Shown piece by piece: positions 9,085 to 17,970 of a stretch of 64,000 bases of DNA (position 1 is its first letter; each line of letters starts with the position of its first letter). The stretch is taken from NCBI RefSeq assembly GCF_000226315.1, contig NC_016026.1, positions 930,001 to 994,000 on the forward strand, in the 5' to 3' direction. The DNA is from Micavibrio aeruginosavorus ARL-13. Lineage in GTDB: Bacteria; Pseudomonadota; Alphaproteobacteria; Micavibrionales; Micavibrionaceae. Below the pieces are notes generated by a model. It searched no databases. It was not told where the DNA came from and saw nothing but the letters and a program-made list of their open reading frames with translations. Position numbers and translations under genes: made by a program.

Positions 9085-9444
9085 TTAATACAAACGACCG
9101 CCGTTTGGCACAGTTTTGTCCGGGCGGATCAGCGTAACGTTCCCGTTTTCATCCGGGAAGCCCAGAACCAGAATTTCTGACATAAACTTTCCAACCTGCT
9201 TCGGCGGAAAATTGACCACGGCGGCAACCTGCCGTCCGATCAATTCTTCGCGGGTGTAGTTTTGTGTCACTTGTGCCGATGTCTTACGCCGGCCAATCTC
9301 CGGTCCAAAATCGACGAACAGCTTATAGGCCGGGCGGCGTGCTTCGGGAAATTCCTGTACGTCCACGATGGTGCCGACGCGCACCTCAACCTTCATAAAA
9401 TCACTGAATTCAATGGTTTCTTCGCGGGTGTCGTGGGTGGTCAT
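9085..9444 (-). CDS. csaA: tRNA-binding protein, CsaA type
   Basis: A 119-residue single OB-fold tRNA-binding domain protein of the CsaA/secretion chaperone-like family. Diagnostic segments are FMKVEVRVGTIVDVQEFPEA, RPAYKLFVDFGPEIG, SAQVTQNYTREELIGRQV, AVVNFPPKQVG, and the C-terminal PNGGRLY. The family forms dimers that bind tRNA; a chaperone role was reported for the Bacillus protein. It lies downstream of the phasin gene on the same strand, but a terminator between them implies separate transcription. Confidence 0.9.
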   Translation of the reverse strand: MTTHDTREETIEFSDFMKVEVRVGTIVDVQEFPEARRPAYKLFVDFGPEIGRRKTSAQVTQNYTREELIGRQVAAVVNFPPKQVGKFMSEILVLGFPDENGNVTLIRPDKTVPNGGRLY

Positions 9445-9460
9445 CGTGCAGTCTCCAAAT

Positions 9461-9494
9461 AAAAATAAGGGCGCCGTTATCGGGCGCCCTTATT
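9461..9494 (-). terminator. Rho-independent terminator of the phasin gene
   Basis: AATAAGGGCGCC at 9464-9475 pairs with GGCGCCCTTATT at 9483-9494 across a 7-base loop. On the minus strand the stem is followed by TTTTTATT. It lies between the phasin stop and the csaA start. Confidence 0.85.
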
Positions 9495-9516
9495 AAATCA
9501 TAGATCACTGAAAAAA

Positions 9517-9978
9517 TCAGGCGGCTTTGCGCGCTGTTTTTTCGGCCTTTGCGGCCTTCGCCGGAACGGTGCCCAGTGTTTCCAGGCTGTCCGTGATGCG
9601 GGCGTTCAGGATTTCACCGGCTTCGGTGCCTGTCTTGCTGACAACATCGGAAATTTCACGCAGGCTGGTCACGGAACGCTCATACGCCGTTTTGATCAAA
9701 TCGGCCTGACGGGCGACTTTTTCTTCCGGTGTACCTTCGCCCAGCAATTGCTGAGTCAACGCCGTGTTTTGCTGAACCAATTCGTTCATCAATGTGCTTT
9801 GGCATTGGGCAACATTTTGCAGGCCTTCAACAGTGACCTGTTGCAGTTCGGTAAAGGCTTCAACATTTTTACGGTAGAGTTCCAGAACCGCGCTCATATC
9901 AAACGCGTAGCGGTTCGGCATCAGATTTTGCAGATATTGTGTATCGAAGAAAGACGCGGTGTTTTTGGACTGTGTCAT
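9517..9978 (-). CDS. phaP: Phasin family protein (PHB granule-associated)
   Basis: A 153-residue phasin_2-type protein that coats polyhydroxybutyrate granules. The start at 9978 is preceded by GGAGG five bases upstream; an ATG at 9990 would overlap that ribosome site. The sequence is almost entirely helical and has SAVLELYRKNVEAFTELQQV, a Gln-rich middle and an Ala/Lys-rich end (AAKAEKTARKAA), as in alphaproteobacterial phasins. A TATAAT hexamer (complement of 10008-10013) is a probable -10, with no good -35. A TGTGCA-G-TGCACA dyad about 90 bases upstream could bind PhaR, whose gene lies 17 kb away. Confidence 0.85.
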   Translation of the reverse strand: MTQSKNTASFFDTQYLQNLMPNRYAFDMSAVLELYRKNVEAFTELQQVTVEGLQNVAQCQSTLMNELVQQNTALTQQLLGEGTPEEKVARQADLIKTAYERSVTSLREISDVVSKTGTEAGEILNARITDSLETLGTVPAKAAKAEKTARKAA

Positions 9979-10067
9979 TTTGACCTCCACACTCTTGTGA
10001 TTATGAAATTATAGGCTTCGGTAAGCCTCCATTCTTGGACCCGGGGCAGGGGGGAGTCAAGCGGATT

Positions 10068-10080
10068 TGTGCAGTGCACA
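10068..10080. promoter_or_regulatory. Candidate PhaR operator upstream of the phasin gene
   Basis: The exact dyad TGTGCA-G-TGCACA contains TGC-N3-GCA. PhaR repressors of alphaproteobacteria are known to recognise TGC/GCA-type dyads near phasin genes. The site lies about 55 bases upstream of the putative phasin -10, which is distant for direct repression. Proposed only on pattern. Confidence 0.35.
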
Positions 10081-10139
10081 GGTTCTGGAAATGCCCGTTT
10101 TATGCGTATTTCCGTGAATTTTACAATCGCCATAACGCG

Positions 10140-10154
10140 TTAGCGAAACCTTAA
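10140..10154 (+). promoter_or_regulatory. Candidate CtrA-binding site
   Basis: TTAG-N7-TTAA followed by CC differs at one base from the alphaproteobacterial CtrA consensus TTAA-N7-TTAA. It lies 63 bases before the PAS kinase start. A single near-match can arise by chance. Confidence 0.3.
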
Positions 10155-10217
10155 CCGAAAACCCCCAAAGTGCATGGTGGGGACGACTCTATCTTTAACA
10201 CTGCAAAGACCTGATTC

Positions 10218-12794
10218 ATGCTGATTATCGGCGCCGATCAAAGAGAGAAAGCAGACGACGAAACGCAGACGCGCAGTCTGCGGGGTTCGACTGCGCAGGT
10301 GATGGTGCTGGTCAACGGTATGATTCTGGCACTTGTCGCGTATCTGGCATTGTCATTTTTTATTGGTGACATGTTGCAGGCCGAGCAAAAACGCACGGTG
10401 GCCGAAACGGAACGCACGATCAATGATAATTTGCATGCATTGGAAAGCGCGATCAAAGCGGCATCAACCATTTTGGTTTTGGAAAAAGATATTCCACCCG
10501 AATTCCTGCAAAAGACAATTTCGTATGCCACACCAAACATCGATCAATTCGATTATTTGATCTGGCTGCGCGACCATGGCAATGGTGCGTGGAGCATTAC
10601 TCATTTTATGAAACCTTCATCACCTGCTGCACTGGAAAACGATGCATATAATGTCCAAACCCGCGAGGACCAGGCTGCTTTGGTGCGGTTTATCACAGAG
10701 AACAAGGTCCGTATTTACGAAGATGTTTTAATTCGCACAGATATTCCCGGCACAAATTACGTACAGGAAAGCACTGAGCCACTGATCAAAAACCGTCCTT
10801 TTGCCATGATCAAAAAAATCATGACGCCGGACGGGCCAGACAGCTTTTTGGTGGGATTCAGCCGCGTGTCTTCTGTAATTGACCGTGCCTGGCTCAATGA
10901 ACGGACCGAGCTCAGTGGTATTGTTCTGCGTGAAGGGCCGGGCGGCGATCCAATTTTTTACATGAATCGCATGGGGCAGGGCCGGGCGTCGGAGGGTAAA
11001 AACCTGCGCGAAGATTACGCCTTTACGATTGGTAACGCCAAATGGACCATGCAGGTGGATGTGGGACAGACACGCCACACGGTTTTCCTGCAAAAAACAC
11101 CTTTGCTGGTTTTGTTCTTTGGCACCATGTTCACGATTGTCGGCATGTTATATGTGCGCAATAACCAGCGCCAATCAGGGCGTCTGGCGGTCATGAACCG
11201 GACGCTGGCCCATAAAAACTTTGAGCTGAACAGCGAGATTTCAGAACGGGAACGCCTGAACAACAGTTTGCGCAAGGCCGAACGCGAAAATCGCGCCATC
11301 ATTAACGCCGTTACAGACATTATTTTTGAAACCACGGCAGAGGGCGATATCCTGTTCCTGAATGATGCGTGGGGACGTGTGACCGGGCACGATATAGGCG
11401 TATCGGTGGGAAAAAATCTTTTCGATATGCTGCATCCGCAGGACCAGGCCGAACAACGTGATCAGTTCCAGCAGATGATTAAGGGACAACGCCCGGCTTA
11501 TCGCAGTTTTGCCCGACTTCGCACGCGCGAAGGGACATTCCGTTCTGTTGAGCTGGCCATGTCAATGATGCGTCAGGATGAAAACCGCAATATTCGCGTT
11601 GTTGGCACAATGACGGATGTGGAAGAAAGACGCCGCGCGGAAAAGGCCCTGAGCGAGGCGGAAAAGAAATTCAGAACCATCGTTGAAAACGCCGCAGGCG
11701 GGATTTATCAGGTTGCGCCGGATGGAAAATATCTCAGCGCCAACCCCGCGATGGCGCGCATCCTTGGTTATGAGAGCGCGGATGATATTGTGGGTTCAAT
11801 TCGTAACGCTAACAGCGAGATTTATGAATCCATCCGCGAGCGCAAGCAATTTTTGGCCCAGCTTGATGAAAAGGGCACGGTGAAAAATTTCGAAACCACC
11901 GTTCGGCGCAAGGGTGGTGATATAATATGGGTCAACGAAAACGCGCGTACCGTCCGTGATGATGAAGGTAATATCCTGTATTACGAAGGCAGTATTGAAG
12001 ATATCACCCAACGAAAAGAAGCTGAAATAAAGCTGCAGGAAGCCAAAGTCCATTCTGATATGGCCAGCCGCGCAAAATCTGAATTTCTTGCGAATATGAG
12101 CCATGAACTGCGGACGCCGCTCAACGCGATTATCGGCTTCTCCGAGATCATCAAGAACGAGGTGTTTGGCAAGCTGGAACAGCGGCAATATTGGGATTAC
12201 GCGAACGATATTTACGACAGCGGCAAGCAATTGCTGAAAATCATCAACGAAATTCTGGATGTATCCCGGATTGATGCGGGCGAACGCCAGTTGAATGAAA
12301 GTCTGGTCCGGCTGGATAAAATCGTTCAATCGGCACTGGATTTAATGGCGCCGAAAATTGAGAGCGGGCAATTGACCGTGACCAATATGCTGGATTCGAC
12401 AATGCCTGACGTGATTGGCGAGGAACTGGCCCTGAAGCAGATTATCATGAACCTGTTATCCAACGCGGTAAAATTTACGCCCGAAGGCGGGCGGATTACA
12501 TTGTCCTACGAGCTGGATGCCGATGGGCAATTGCGTCTGTCGATCACCGATACTGGCGTGGGTATGGACGACCATGAAGTTCAAAAAGCTTTGTCACCAT
12601 TTGGCCAGGTGGATTCGTCCCTGCATCGTGCGACATCGGGGGCGGGCTTGGGCCTGACGCTGGTGGATGCCCTGACACGCCTGCATGAAGGCTCATTTGA
12701 ATTGTTCTCGCAAAAAGGGCTGGGAACCACGGCGACGATTATCTTGCCAGCCCGTCGTGTCTCTGTACGGGATACGGCGTCAAACGCGTCGTAA
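10218..12794 (+). CDS. Membrane PAS-domain sensor histidine kinase
   Basis: An 858-residue kinase. A membrane helix at about 28-50, a periplasmic sensor of about 240 residues and a second helix at about 294-313 are followed by a short coiled segment. PAS domain 1 (about 358-470, VTDIIFETTAEGDILFLNDA) and PAS domain 2 with PAC (about 484-600, IVENAAGGIYQVAPDGKY) come next. The HisKA box is FLANMSHELRTPLNAIIGF with H629. The ATPase domain has LLSNAVKFTPEGG, SITDTGVGM and SGAGLGLTLVDAL. There is no receiver domain, so an external partner is needed. The HisKA sequence resembles the PleC/PdhS group that controls the alphaproteobacterial cell cycle, an inference only. Its 3' end overlaps convergent recX by 15 bases. 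Confidence 0.9.
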   Translation: MLIIGADQREKADDETQTRSLRGSTAQVMVLVNGMILALVAYLALSFFIGDMLQAEQKRTVAETERTINDNLHALESAIKAASTILVLEKDIPPEFLQKTISYATPNIDQFDYLIWLRDHGNGAWSITHFMKPSSPAALENDAYNVQTREDQAALVRFITENKVRIYEDVLIRTDIPGTNYVQESTEPLIKNRPFAMIKKIMTPDGPDSFLVGFSRVSSVIDRAWLNERTELSGIVLREGPGGDPIFYMNRMGQGRASEGKNLREDYAFTIGNAKWTMQVDVGQTRHTVFLQKTPLLVLFFGTMFTIVGMLYVRNNQRQSGRLAVMNRTLAHKNFELNSEISERERLNNSLRKAERENRAIINAVTDIIFETTAEGDILFLNDAWGRVTGHDIGVSVGKNLFDMLHPQDQAEQRDQFQQMIKGQRPAYRSFARLRTREGTFRSVELAMSMMRQDENRNIRVVGTMTDVEERRRAEKALSEAEKKFRTIVENAAGGIYQVAPDGKYLSANPAMARILGYESADDIVGSIRNANSEIYESIRERKQFLAQLDEKGTVKNFETTVRRKGGDIIWVNENARTVRDDEGNILYYEGSIEDITQRKEAEIKLQEAKVHSDMASRAKSEFLANMSHELRTPLNAIIGFSEIIKNEVFGKLEQRQYWDYANDIYDSGKQLLKIINEILDVSRIDAGERQLNESLVRLDKIVQSALDLMAPKIESGQLTVTNMLDSTMPDVIGEELALKQIIMNLLSNAVKFTPEGGRITLSYELDADGQLRLSITDTGVGMDDHEVQKALSPFGQVDSSLHRATSGAGLGLTLVDALTRLHEGSFELFSQKGLGTTATIILPARRVSVRDTASNAS

Positions 12795-13436
12795 ATCCTG
12801 ATCGTCCAGATCGCCTGGTGTCATGTCCATGACGCGTCTGGCAATGTCATAAGTAAACCCTGCGCGGCCCATGGCCGCGATCGCCTTGTCCCGATCAACA
12901 TCCTTGTCTGGCGGGGCGTAGGGGCCGATGCGTTTGCGACGGGCCAGTTTCAGGGCGGCCTGCAAATCCCCTGTATCGTGATCCTGCGCCCCGTGTTCAC
13001 TGTCATGGGTGGCCAGCAATGTGTCCACCGTTTCGCTATCCAGCCCCTTGACCTGCAAGCGGTTCATAATTGCTCGGCGGGACAGGCCGCGGCGGCGCAA
13101 AGAGTTCACGGCCCCTTCGGCGTACAGGCGGTCATTCAGCAGGCCCTGGCGGATGAAATCTTCAATCATGGCGTCCAGCCATTGTAGGCACTCATCGCGG
13201 TTCTGCTCCGTATGCGCGCGACAGGACCGGTCAATTTTTCGGGTCATGACGGCCCGGAAATGGCCGCTGCTGGTGGCGAAGCGTTGCAGATAGTACAGGC
13301 CAGAATTGCGCAGGTATTCAGGCGTGATCTTTTTCGGGGGGCGGGGGCCTTGTTTTGTCGGTGTTGGACGGCGCTGTCCCCGACGGGATTCCGGGGCAGA
13401 AGGCTTGATATTTTCCTGATCAGCGTTACTCTTCAT
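12780..13436 (-). CDS. recX: Regulatory protein RecX
   Basis: A 218-residue RecX-family protein, a modulator of RecA filaments. The helical core shows YLQRFATSSGHFRAVMTRKI, IEDFIRQGLLNDRLYAEGAV and RRRGLSRRAIMNRLQVKGL, the three-helix repeat pattern of the family. A basic, Pro-rich N-terminal extension of about 40 residues (RRGQRRPTPTKQGPRPPKK) makes it longer than the usual 150-190. No recA gene is nearby. Its end overlaps the end of the PAS kinase gene. Confidence 0.85.
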   Translation of the reverse strand: MKSNADQENIKPSAPESRRGQRRPTPTKQGPRPPKKITPEYLRNSGLYYLQRFATSSGHFRAVMTRKIDRSCRAHTEQNRDECLQWLDAMIEDFIRQGLLNDRLYAEGAVNSLRRRGLSRRAIMNRLQVKGLDSETVDTLLATHDSEHGAQDHDTGDLQAALKLARRKRIGPYAPPDKDVDRDKAIAAMGRAGFTYDIARRVMDMTPGDLDDQDLRRV

Positions 13437-13521
13437 CCGTGCCGCACCCTTGAATTATGGCTTATGATGGCAGAGGCCGGGGCGTGGACACAAGCTCTTA
13501 AAAACAGAAAGCGCCGATATT

Positions 13522-14445
13522 ATGACTACCCGCGATATAGACATGGTGGAAACCTTCTTTCTGGAGGACAGCAATCTGCGTGGCCGCATTGTGCGGCTGG
13601 GGCGGGCTGTGAATGATATTCTGCACACCCATGCCTATCCGGCCCCTGTGGCGACCCTGACGGGGCAGGCCGCTGTGATGGCGTTGTTGCTGTCTTCAAT
13701 GTTGAAGGACGACGGGATCTTTACGTTACAGGCCCAGGGCGATGGTCCGGTGGGAACGTTGGTTGCCGATATTACCGGGCATGGCAACGTGCGCGCCTGC
13801 GCCCGCTTTGATCAGGACCGTCTGGACCGCTGGGAGGCCGATGAGGTCCCGGAAACGGCCTATATGGGCCTGATTGGCCGCGGCCATATGGTGTTTACGA
13901 TTGATCAGGGTGGAGAGAACACCGAACGCTATCAAGGCGTCGTGGAATTAAAGGGTGGAACATTGGTGGAATGTGTACAGCACTATTTCACGCAATCCGA
14001 ACAAATTGCCACGGGCCTGCGTCTGGCTTTGCGCCGTGATGATGATGGCCATTGGCACGCGGGTGCAATTTTGTTGCAGAAGATGCCCGATTCCGCGAAA
14101 CCCGATGTTGATCCCGATGCGTGGAACCGGGCCATGGTCCTGTTGCAAAGCTGCACGGATGATGAATTGCTGAATGCGGAATTGCCGGTGAATGATCTGC
14201 TCTATCGCCTGTTCCATCAGGAAGGTGTGCGGGCGCAGGAACCGCAACCCGTTCGTCATCAATGCCGCTGTTCTGCCGATCGCGTGGAAAACGTTCTGGT
14301 GGCCATGTCCAGCGAAGAGCGTTTGGATCTGGCCGAGGAAGACGGTAAAATCAGCGTCAAATGCGAATTCTGCAGCCGCGAATATAAATTCGATGCGGCT
14401 GAGTTGGAGCATAAATTAAATAATCCCAGTGGTGTCGTACAATAA
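13522..14445 (+). CDS. hslO: Redox-regulated chaperone Hsp33
   Basis: A 307-residue Hsp33 holdase that is activated by oxidation when zinc is released. The N-terminal domain has YPAPVATLTGQAAVMALLLSS and the usual LQAQGDGPVGTLVADI core. The C-terminal redox switch is present as HQCRCSADRV and, about 30 residues on, KCEFCSREY, giving the four zinc cysteines in the C-x-C and C-x2-C arrangement. The start at 13522 fits family N-termini. The lipoprotein gene begins 13 bases after the stop. Confidence 0.94.
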   Translation: MTTRDIDMVETFFLEDSNLRGRIVRLGRAVNDILHTHAYPAPVATLTGQAAVMALLLSSMLKDDGIFTLQAQGDGPVGTLVADITGHGNVRACARFDQDRLDRWEADEVPETAYMGLIGRGHMVFTIDQGGENTERYQGVVELKGGTLVECVQHYFTQSEQIATGLRLALRRDDDGHWHAGAILLQKMPDSAKPDVDPDAWNRAMVLLQSCTDDELLNAELPVNDLLYRLFHQEGVRAQEPQPVRHQCRCSADRVENVLVAMSSEERLDLAEEDGKISVKCEFCSREYKFDAAELEHKLNNPSGVVQ

Positions 14446-14458
14446 GGACAAGATAATC

Positions 14459-15163
14459 ATGAAGAACAAACGCCTTTCGTTTTTGGTCTGTGTGTCGGTT
14501 TTGGCCCTTGGTGGGGCAGGGCTGGTTGCGGGATGCACGACGGTTGGCCCGGCGCTGAAATCACCCGCCGCTCAATTTACCCAGGCTCAGGGCGTCAGCG
14601 CCACGCGCATTGAGGTGGTCAACGCCAGCAACGCCGCGGCCTATGGCAACGACGTATCCAGCACGTTCCCAACGCCGCTGGATGTTGCCTTGCGCAGCTA
14701 TGTGGACAAGCGCCTGGTCGCGGCCGGGACGGAGGGGACATTTATCTTCTCAATCGAAGAAGCGCGCGTAACCCGTGAAGATGTCCAGTCGGATAACAAA
14801 TATGCCCGCAAGCTGAACGTTGACAATCGCGACCGCTACAGTGCGCTGATCCGCCTGAAATTGATGCGCGAAAACCCGACGGCGCCGGGGGCGGCTCACA
14901 CCGAGCTGCGTGTCCAGCGAACCTGGACCATTGCCGACAACCTGTCGATCGCCGAGCGTGAACGTGAACAGAATGCGTTTGTTGAGCAATTGCTGCGTGA
15001 CGTTGATGCTGCTGTTGTGAATGGCATTAACAACACTTTGCAAATTGGTGCAAATGCGGCGAATGCGATTGGTGGCGGATCATCCTATAGCGGTGGTGGA
15101 TATGAACCCGCTCCGGCTATGGGCGCGCAACCCGTGCCGCAAGTCGAAGCATCACCTTTTTAA
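14459..15163 (+). CDS. Predicted lipoprotein, unknown function
   Basis: A 234-residue protein with a lipoprotein signal (basic MKNKR, hydrophobic stretch, lipobox LVAGC at about residue 22). The start at 14459 is preceded by AAGGAC; an earlier in-frame start would lie inside hslO. The mature part (residues 30-195) contains a beta/alpha-like region with TFIFSIEEARVTRE and LRVQRTWTIADNLSIAERE. A Gly/Ser/Pro-rich tail ends the protein. I do not recognise the family. It is the last gene before a strong terminator and may share the hslO transcript. Confidence 0.75.
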   Translation: MKNKRLSFLVCVSVLALGGAGLVAGCTTVGPALKSPAAQFTQAQGVSATRIEVVNASNAAAYGNDVSSTFPTPLDVALRSYVDKRLVAAGTEGTFIFSIEEARVTREDVQSDNKYARKLNVDNRDRYSALIRLKLMRENPTAPGAAHTELRVQRTWTIADNLSIAEREREQNAFVEQLLRDVDAAVVNGINNTLQIGANAANAIGGGSSYSGGGYEPAPAMGAQPVPQVEASPF

Positions 15164-15173
15164 TCTCGAACAA

Positions 15174-15210
15174 TAAAAAAAGCCCCGCGATGATTGCGGG
15201 GCTTTTTTTA
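15174..15210. terminator. Bidirectional rho-independent terminator
   Basis: AAAAAAAGCCCCGC at 15175-15188 and GCGGGGCTTTTTTT at 15196-15209 form a GC-rich stem with T-runs on both sides. It serves the lipoprotein gene (+) and trkH (-), whose stop codon lies in the T-run. Confidence 0.92.
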
Positions 15211-16662
15211 TTTTCTCCAGAAGCTGGGCATCACCAGAACCAACAGCGTAAAGAGTTCCAGACGGCCCAGTAACATCCCGCCAGAGATCAGCCATTTGGC
15301 CGGATCGGGCAGGGTGGAAAAATTACCCGCAGGGCCAATAACAGGCCCCAATCCAGGGCCGACGTTGGTTAATGCCGTGGCCGCGCCACTGATGCTGGTG
15401 ATGAAATCCAACCCGCACATGGACAGGGCCAGAGCTAGCACAATAAACGCGCCCAGAAAGCCAAAGATAAAAACCATCACTGAATACGGCACGTCATCGG
15501 GCAATGTCCGCCCGTCATAGTGCAGGGCAATGATGGCATTGGGTTGTTGCAGTTTTTGAAAGTGCCGTCCCAAAATCAGTGCCATCACCTGATACCGCAT
15601 GATTTTAACGCCGCCCGATGTCGATCCTGTGCATCCTCCAAAGAAGGTAAGGATGAAGAAGAAAACGACGAAGAATGGTCCCCATTGCATGTAATCCGCC
15701 GATGCGTAACCCGTGGTGGTTACAACAGATACAATGTTAAATGCGCTCTGCAGTAAGGCTTCGCCGAAGGGCAAGACCCCTTTCATGGAAAGCCACAATG
15801 TGGATATCAAAATCGATCCGCCCAGTAATCCCAAAAATGTACGAACCTGGGTGTTGCGGATCAGGGCGTTGAAATTACCGCCGAGGACCTTGATATAAAG
15901 GACGAAGGGAAGCCCGCCCAGAATCATGAAAATCATGGCGATCCAGAGAATGTGCGGGTGCTCGAGAAACGCACCAAACGAGCTGTCGTAATTCGCGAAT
16001 CCACCTGTCGCGACGGAGCTCATGGCGTGGGTGATGGCGTCGAATCCGGACATTCCCGCCATCCAGTAACAGAGCGCACAAATGGCAATCAAGCCGAAGT
16101 AAATATACGCAATGGCTGTGGCGACTTTCTGCATGCGGGGCAAAACCTTGTCGGATTTGTCCGATGATTCTGTGCGGTAGAGCTGCATGCCGCCCACGCG
16201 CAGGAAGGGCAGAACCGCCATGGCGGCGACAATAAATCCAATGCCACCCAATGCATTCAGCATGCACCGCCACATCAAAATGCCCGGCGGCATGGTGTCG
16301 AGCCCGGTCAGAACGGTTGCACCCGTTGTTGTGATACCCGATACAGATTCAAAAAACGCGTCGGTAAAGCCAATATCCGTCTCACTGGCCAGCCAGAAAG
16401 GCAGAGCCCCAAACCCGGCCAGCGCGAACCAGCTGATCGCGGTCAGCAGGAATGTTTGTTTGATGGTTAATTGAAAGGGCTTGTCGCTGGCATTCGTCAA
16501 AACGGTAGTGCCGCCGAAGAAGGCGGTGATCGACATGCAGAGCAGGAAAACTTTCCAGTCTGGGTGATTGTGCACCATGTCGACAAACATCGGCACGCTC
16601 ATGCTGATGGCCAGAATGCAGAGCAGGGCGCCGACAACGTAAAAAATGGGTCTCAGGTCCAT
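15208..16662 (-). CDS. trkH: Trk-type potassium uptake protein TrkH
   Basis: A 484-residue inner-membrane K+ translocating subunit. It has about ten hydrophobic helices arranged as four M1-P-M2 repeats. The four selectivity-filter loops are visible: SGITTTGATVLTG (about 112), MSSVATGGFANY (about 220), VVTTTGYASADY (about 315) and LTNVGPGLGPV (about 436). Length matches E. coli TrkH (483). No trkA is in the window, so the NAD-binding regulator must be encoded elsewhere. Its nearest upstream neighbour on the same strand, the OmpA-like gene, ends in its own terminator. Confidence 0.93.
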   Translation of the reverse strand: MDLRPIFYVVGALLCILAISMSVPMFVDMVHNHPDWKVFLLCMSITAFFGGTTVLTNASDKPFQLTIKQTFLLTAISWFALAGFGALPFWLASETDIGFTDAFFESVSGITTTGATVLTGLDTMPPGILMWRCMLNALGGIGFIVAAMAVLPFLRVGGMQLYRTESSDKSDKVLPRMQKVATAIAYIYFGLIAICALCYWMAGMSGFDAITHAMSSVATGGFANYDSSFGAFLEHPHILWIAMIFMILGGLPFVLYIKVLGGNFNALIRNTQVRTFLGLLGGSILISTLWLSMKGVLPFGEALLQSAFNIVSVVTTTGYASADYMQWGPFFVVFFFILTFFGGCTGSTSGGVKIMRYQVMALILGRHFQKLQQPNAIIALHYDGRTLPDDVPYSVMVFIFGFLGAFIVLALALSMCGLDFITSISGAATALTNVGPGLGPVIGPAGNFSTLPDPAKWLISGGMLLGRLELFTLLVLVMPSFWRK

Positions 16663-16699
16663 GGGAGGGAACCAATCGCTTTGCGTTTATTTTCGTCTT

Positions 16700-16737
16700 T
16701 AAGAAAATGGCCGGGACGCTTGTTCAACATCCCGGCC
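16700..16737 (-). terminator. Rho-independent terminator after the OmpA-like gene
   Basis: GGCCGGGA at 16709-16716 pairs with TCCCGGCC at 16730-16737. On the minus strand it is followed by ATTTTCTT. A smaller hairpin (CCCTGAA-GT-TTCAGGG, about 16752-16767) lies between it and the stop codon. Confidence 0.75.
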
Positions 16738-16775
16738 ACCGATTTTTTTATCCCTGAAGTTTCAGGGGCGATCGC

Positions 16776-17684
16776 TTACTGGAAGCTGATCTGGCCACGA
16801 CGGTTGGCAGGCTCGCGCACACCATCAGCGGTTTTGACCAGCAGCTCACGCTCGCCACGGCCTTCAACGTTGATCTTCGCCGGGTCGATACCGCGTTTGA
16901 TCAGAGCGTCACGCACGGCGTTACCGCGGCGCATGGCCAGTTTGTCGTTGTAAGCGTCGGAGCCAGAGCTGTCGGTGTGACCAACAACGCTGACCATGCT
17001 GACGCTGCGTTTGCTGATTTCGGCTGCAACGGCGTCCAGAACGCTGTTACCACCAGCATTTACAACGGACGAGTCGAAGTCGAAGAAGACCAGATACATG
17101 GAGTCAGCAGCCGCCATCGGATCGGATGCGCCCATATCCAGAGCGGATACCGGAGCCATCACGTCTTCAGCAGGCATCGGTGCCGGTGCCGGCAGCAGGG
17201 CTTCCAACTGGGCCATGGCTTCAGCGAATTGCGATTTGCATGCGCCGATATCATCTTCTTGCCAGTTTTCCTCCTGCTGTTCGATCCAGCAGTCAAAGCG
17301 GGCTTGTGCCACGGCGGACAATTGCGGAGCAATGTCACGTGCGCCACGATCAAACGCGTTGATCAGGCGACCACGGCCAGCGCTCAATTCTTCCATATGA
17401 CGGGGCAGCAGGTTCCAATCGCTGATCGGTTCCGGCATCACGGCGTCACCGCCTGCTGCTGCCAGACCTTTGCGGGCGAAGTGGATTGCATCCGGGTAAT
17501 CGAACATGTCGTTCATTTCACGATTGGCGAAATCACGATATTCGGCCGCCAGAGATTGCGTGAACGGGCTGCCAACCGGCTGCACCTCGTTCAGGGCTTC
17601 AACTTCACTGTGGCTCGAAACACCGGAACATGCCGCCAGGGACAAGGCCAGTCCTGCTAAAACAACGCCGCGCAGCTTAATCAT
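16776..17684 (-). CDS. OmpA-family outer-membrane lipoprotein
   Basis: A 302-residue protein with a lipobox (LSLAACS, Cys at about 19) that should anchor it in the outer membrane. The middle region (about 40-190) has paired cysteines and an Ala/Pro/Met-rich linker. The C-terminal OmpA-like peptidoglycan-binding domain (about 195-302) shows VFFDFDSSVV, VVGHTDSSGSDAYN, RRGNAVRDALIKRGI and the end PANRRGQISF. The likely role is tethering envelope to peptidoglycan. AAGGAG lies seven bases before the ATG and a good promoter is visible upstream. Confidence 0.88.
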   Translation of the reverse strand: MIKLRGVVLAGLALSLAACSGVSSHSEVEALNEVQPVGSPFTQSLAAEYRDFANREMNDMFDYPDAIHFARKGLAAAGGDAVMPEPISDWNLLPRHMEELSAGRGRLINAFDRGARDIAPQLSAVAQARFDCWIEQQEENWQEDDIGACKSQFAEAMAQLEALLPAPAPMPAEDVMAPVSALDMGASDPMAAADSMYLVFFDFDSSVVNAGGNSVLDAVAAEISKRSVSMVSVVGHTDSSGSDAYNDKLAMRRGNAVRDALIKRGIDPAKINVEGRGERELLVKTADGVREPANRRGQISFQ

Positions 17685-17747
17685 GTGTTGCTCCTTGAAA
17701 TAGATACGTTTTTTGTGCGCTTGAATAATAAATCTTACCGCTTGGCC

Positions 17748-17775
17748 TTTATAAACGAGTCCCGGGCTTTGTAAA
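17748..17775 (-). promoter_or_regulatory. Predicted sigma-70 promoter for the OmpA-like gene
   Basis: On the minus strand TTTACA (complement of 17770-17775) and TATAAA (complement of 17748-17753) are spaced by 16 bases. They lie about 63 bases before the ATG at 17684. The sequence is close to consensus. Confidence 0.55.
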
Positions 17776-17894
17776 GTCGCCGCAACTTAAATCACCCAAA
17801 ATCCCCAATTGTTTTTTCGGGGGAGCTGTGCCATATCAAGGCCCTACAGGTGCCGGGGCCAGATATTTGGCGGTTTTCCGGCTGTTTTCGGGGT

Positions 17895-17970
17895 GCGGGC
17901 GTAGCTCAGTTGGTAGAGCGACAGCTTCCCAAGCTGTAGGTCGCGGGTTCGAGACCCGTCGCCCGCTCCA
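17895..17970 (+). tRNA. tRNA-Gly (anticodon CCC)
   Basis: A 76-base cloverleaf with CCA encoded. The acceptor GCGGGCG pairs with CGCCCGC; D-arm is AGCTCAGTTGGTAGAGC; the anticodon stem ACAGC/GCTGT holds the loop TTCCCAA with anticodon CCC; the T-arm is GCGGGTTCGAGACCCGT. It reads the GGG glycine codon. It stands alone between the OmpA-like gene and the DJ-1-like gene; nothing resembling an integrase or attachment-site duplication is seen at its 3' end. Confidence 0.96.
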
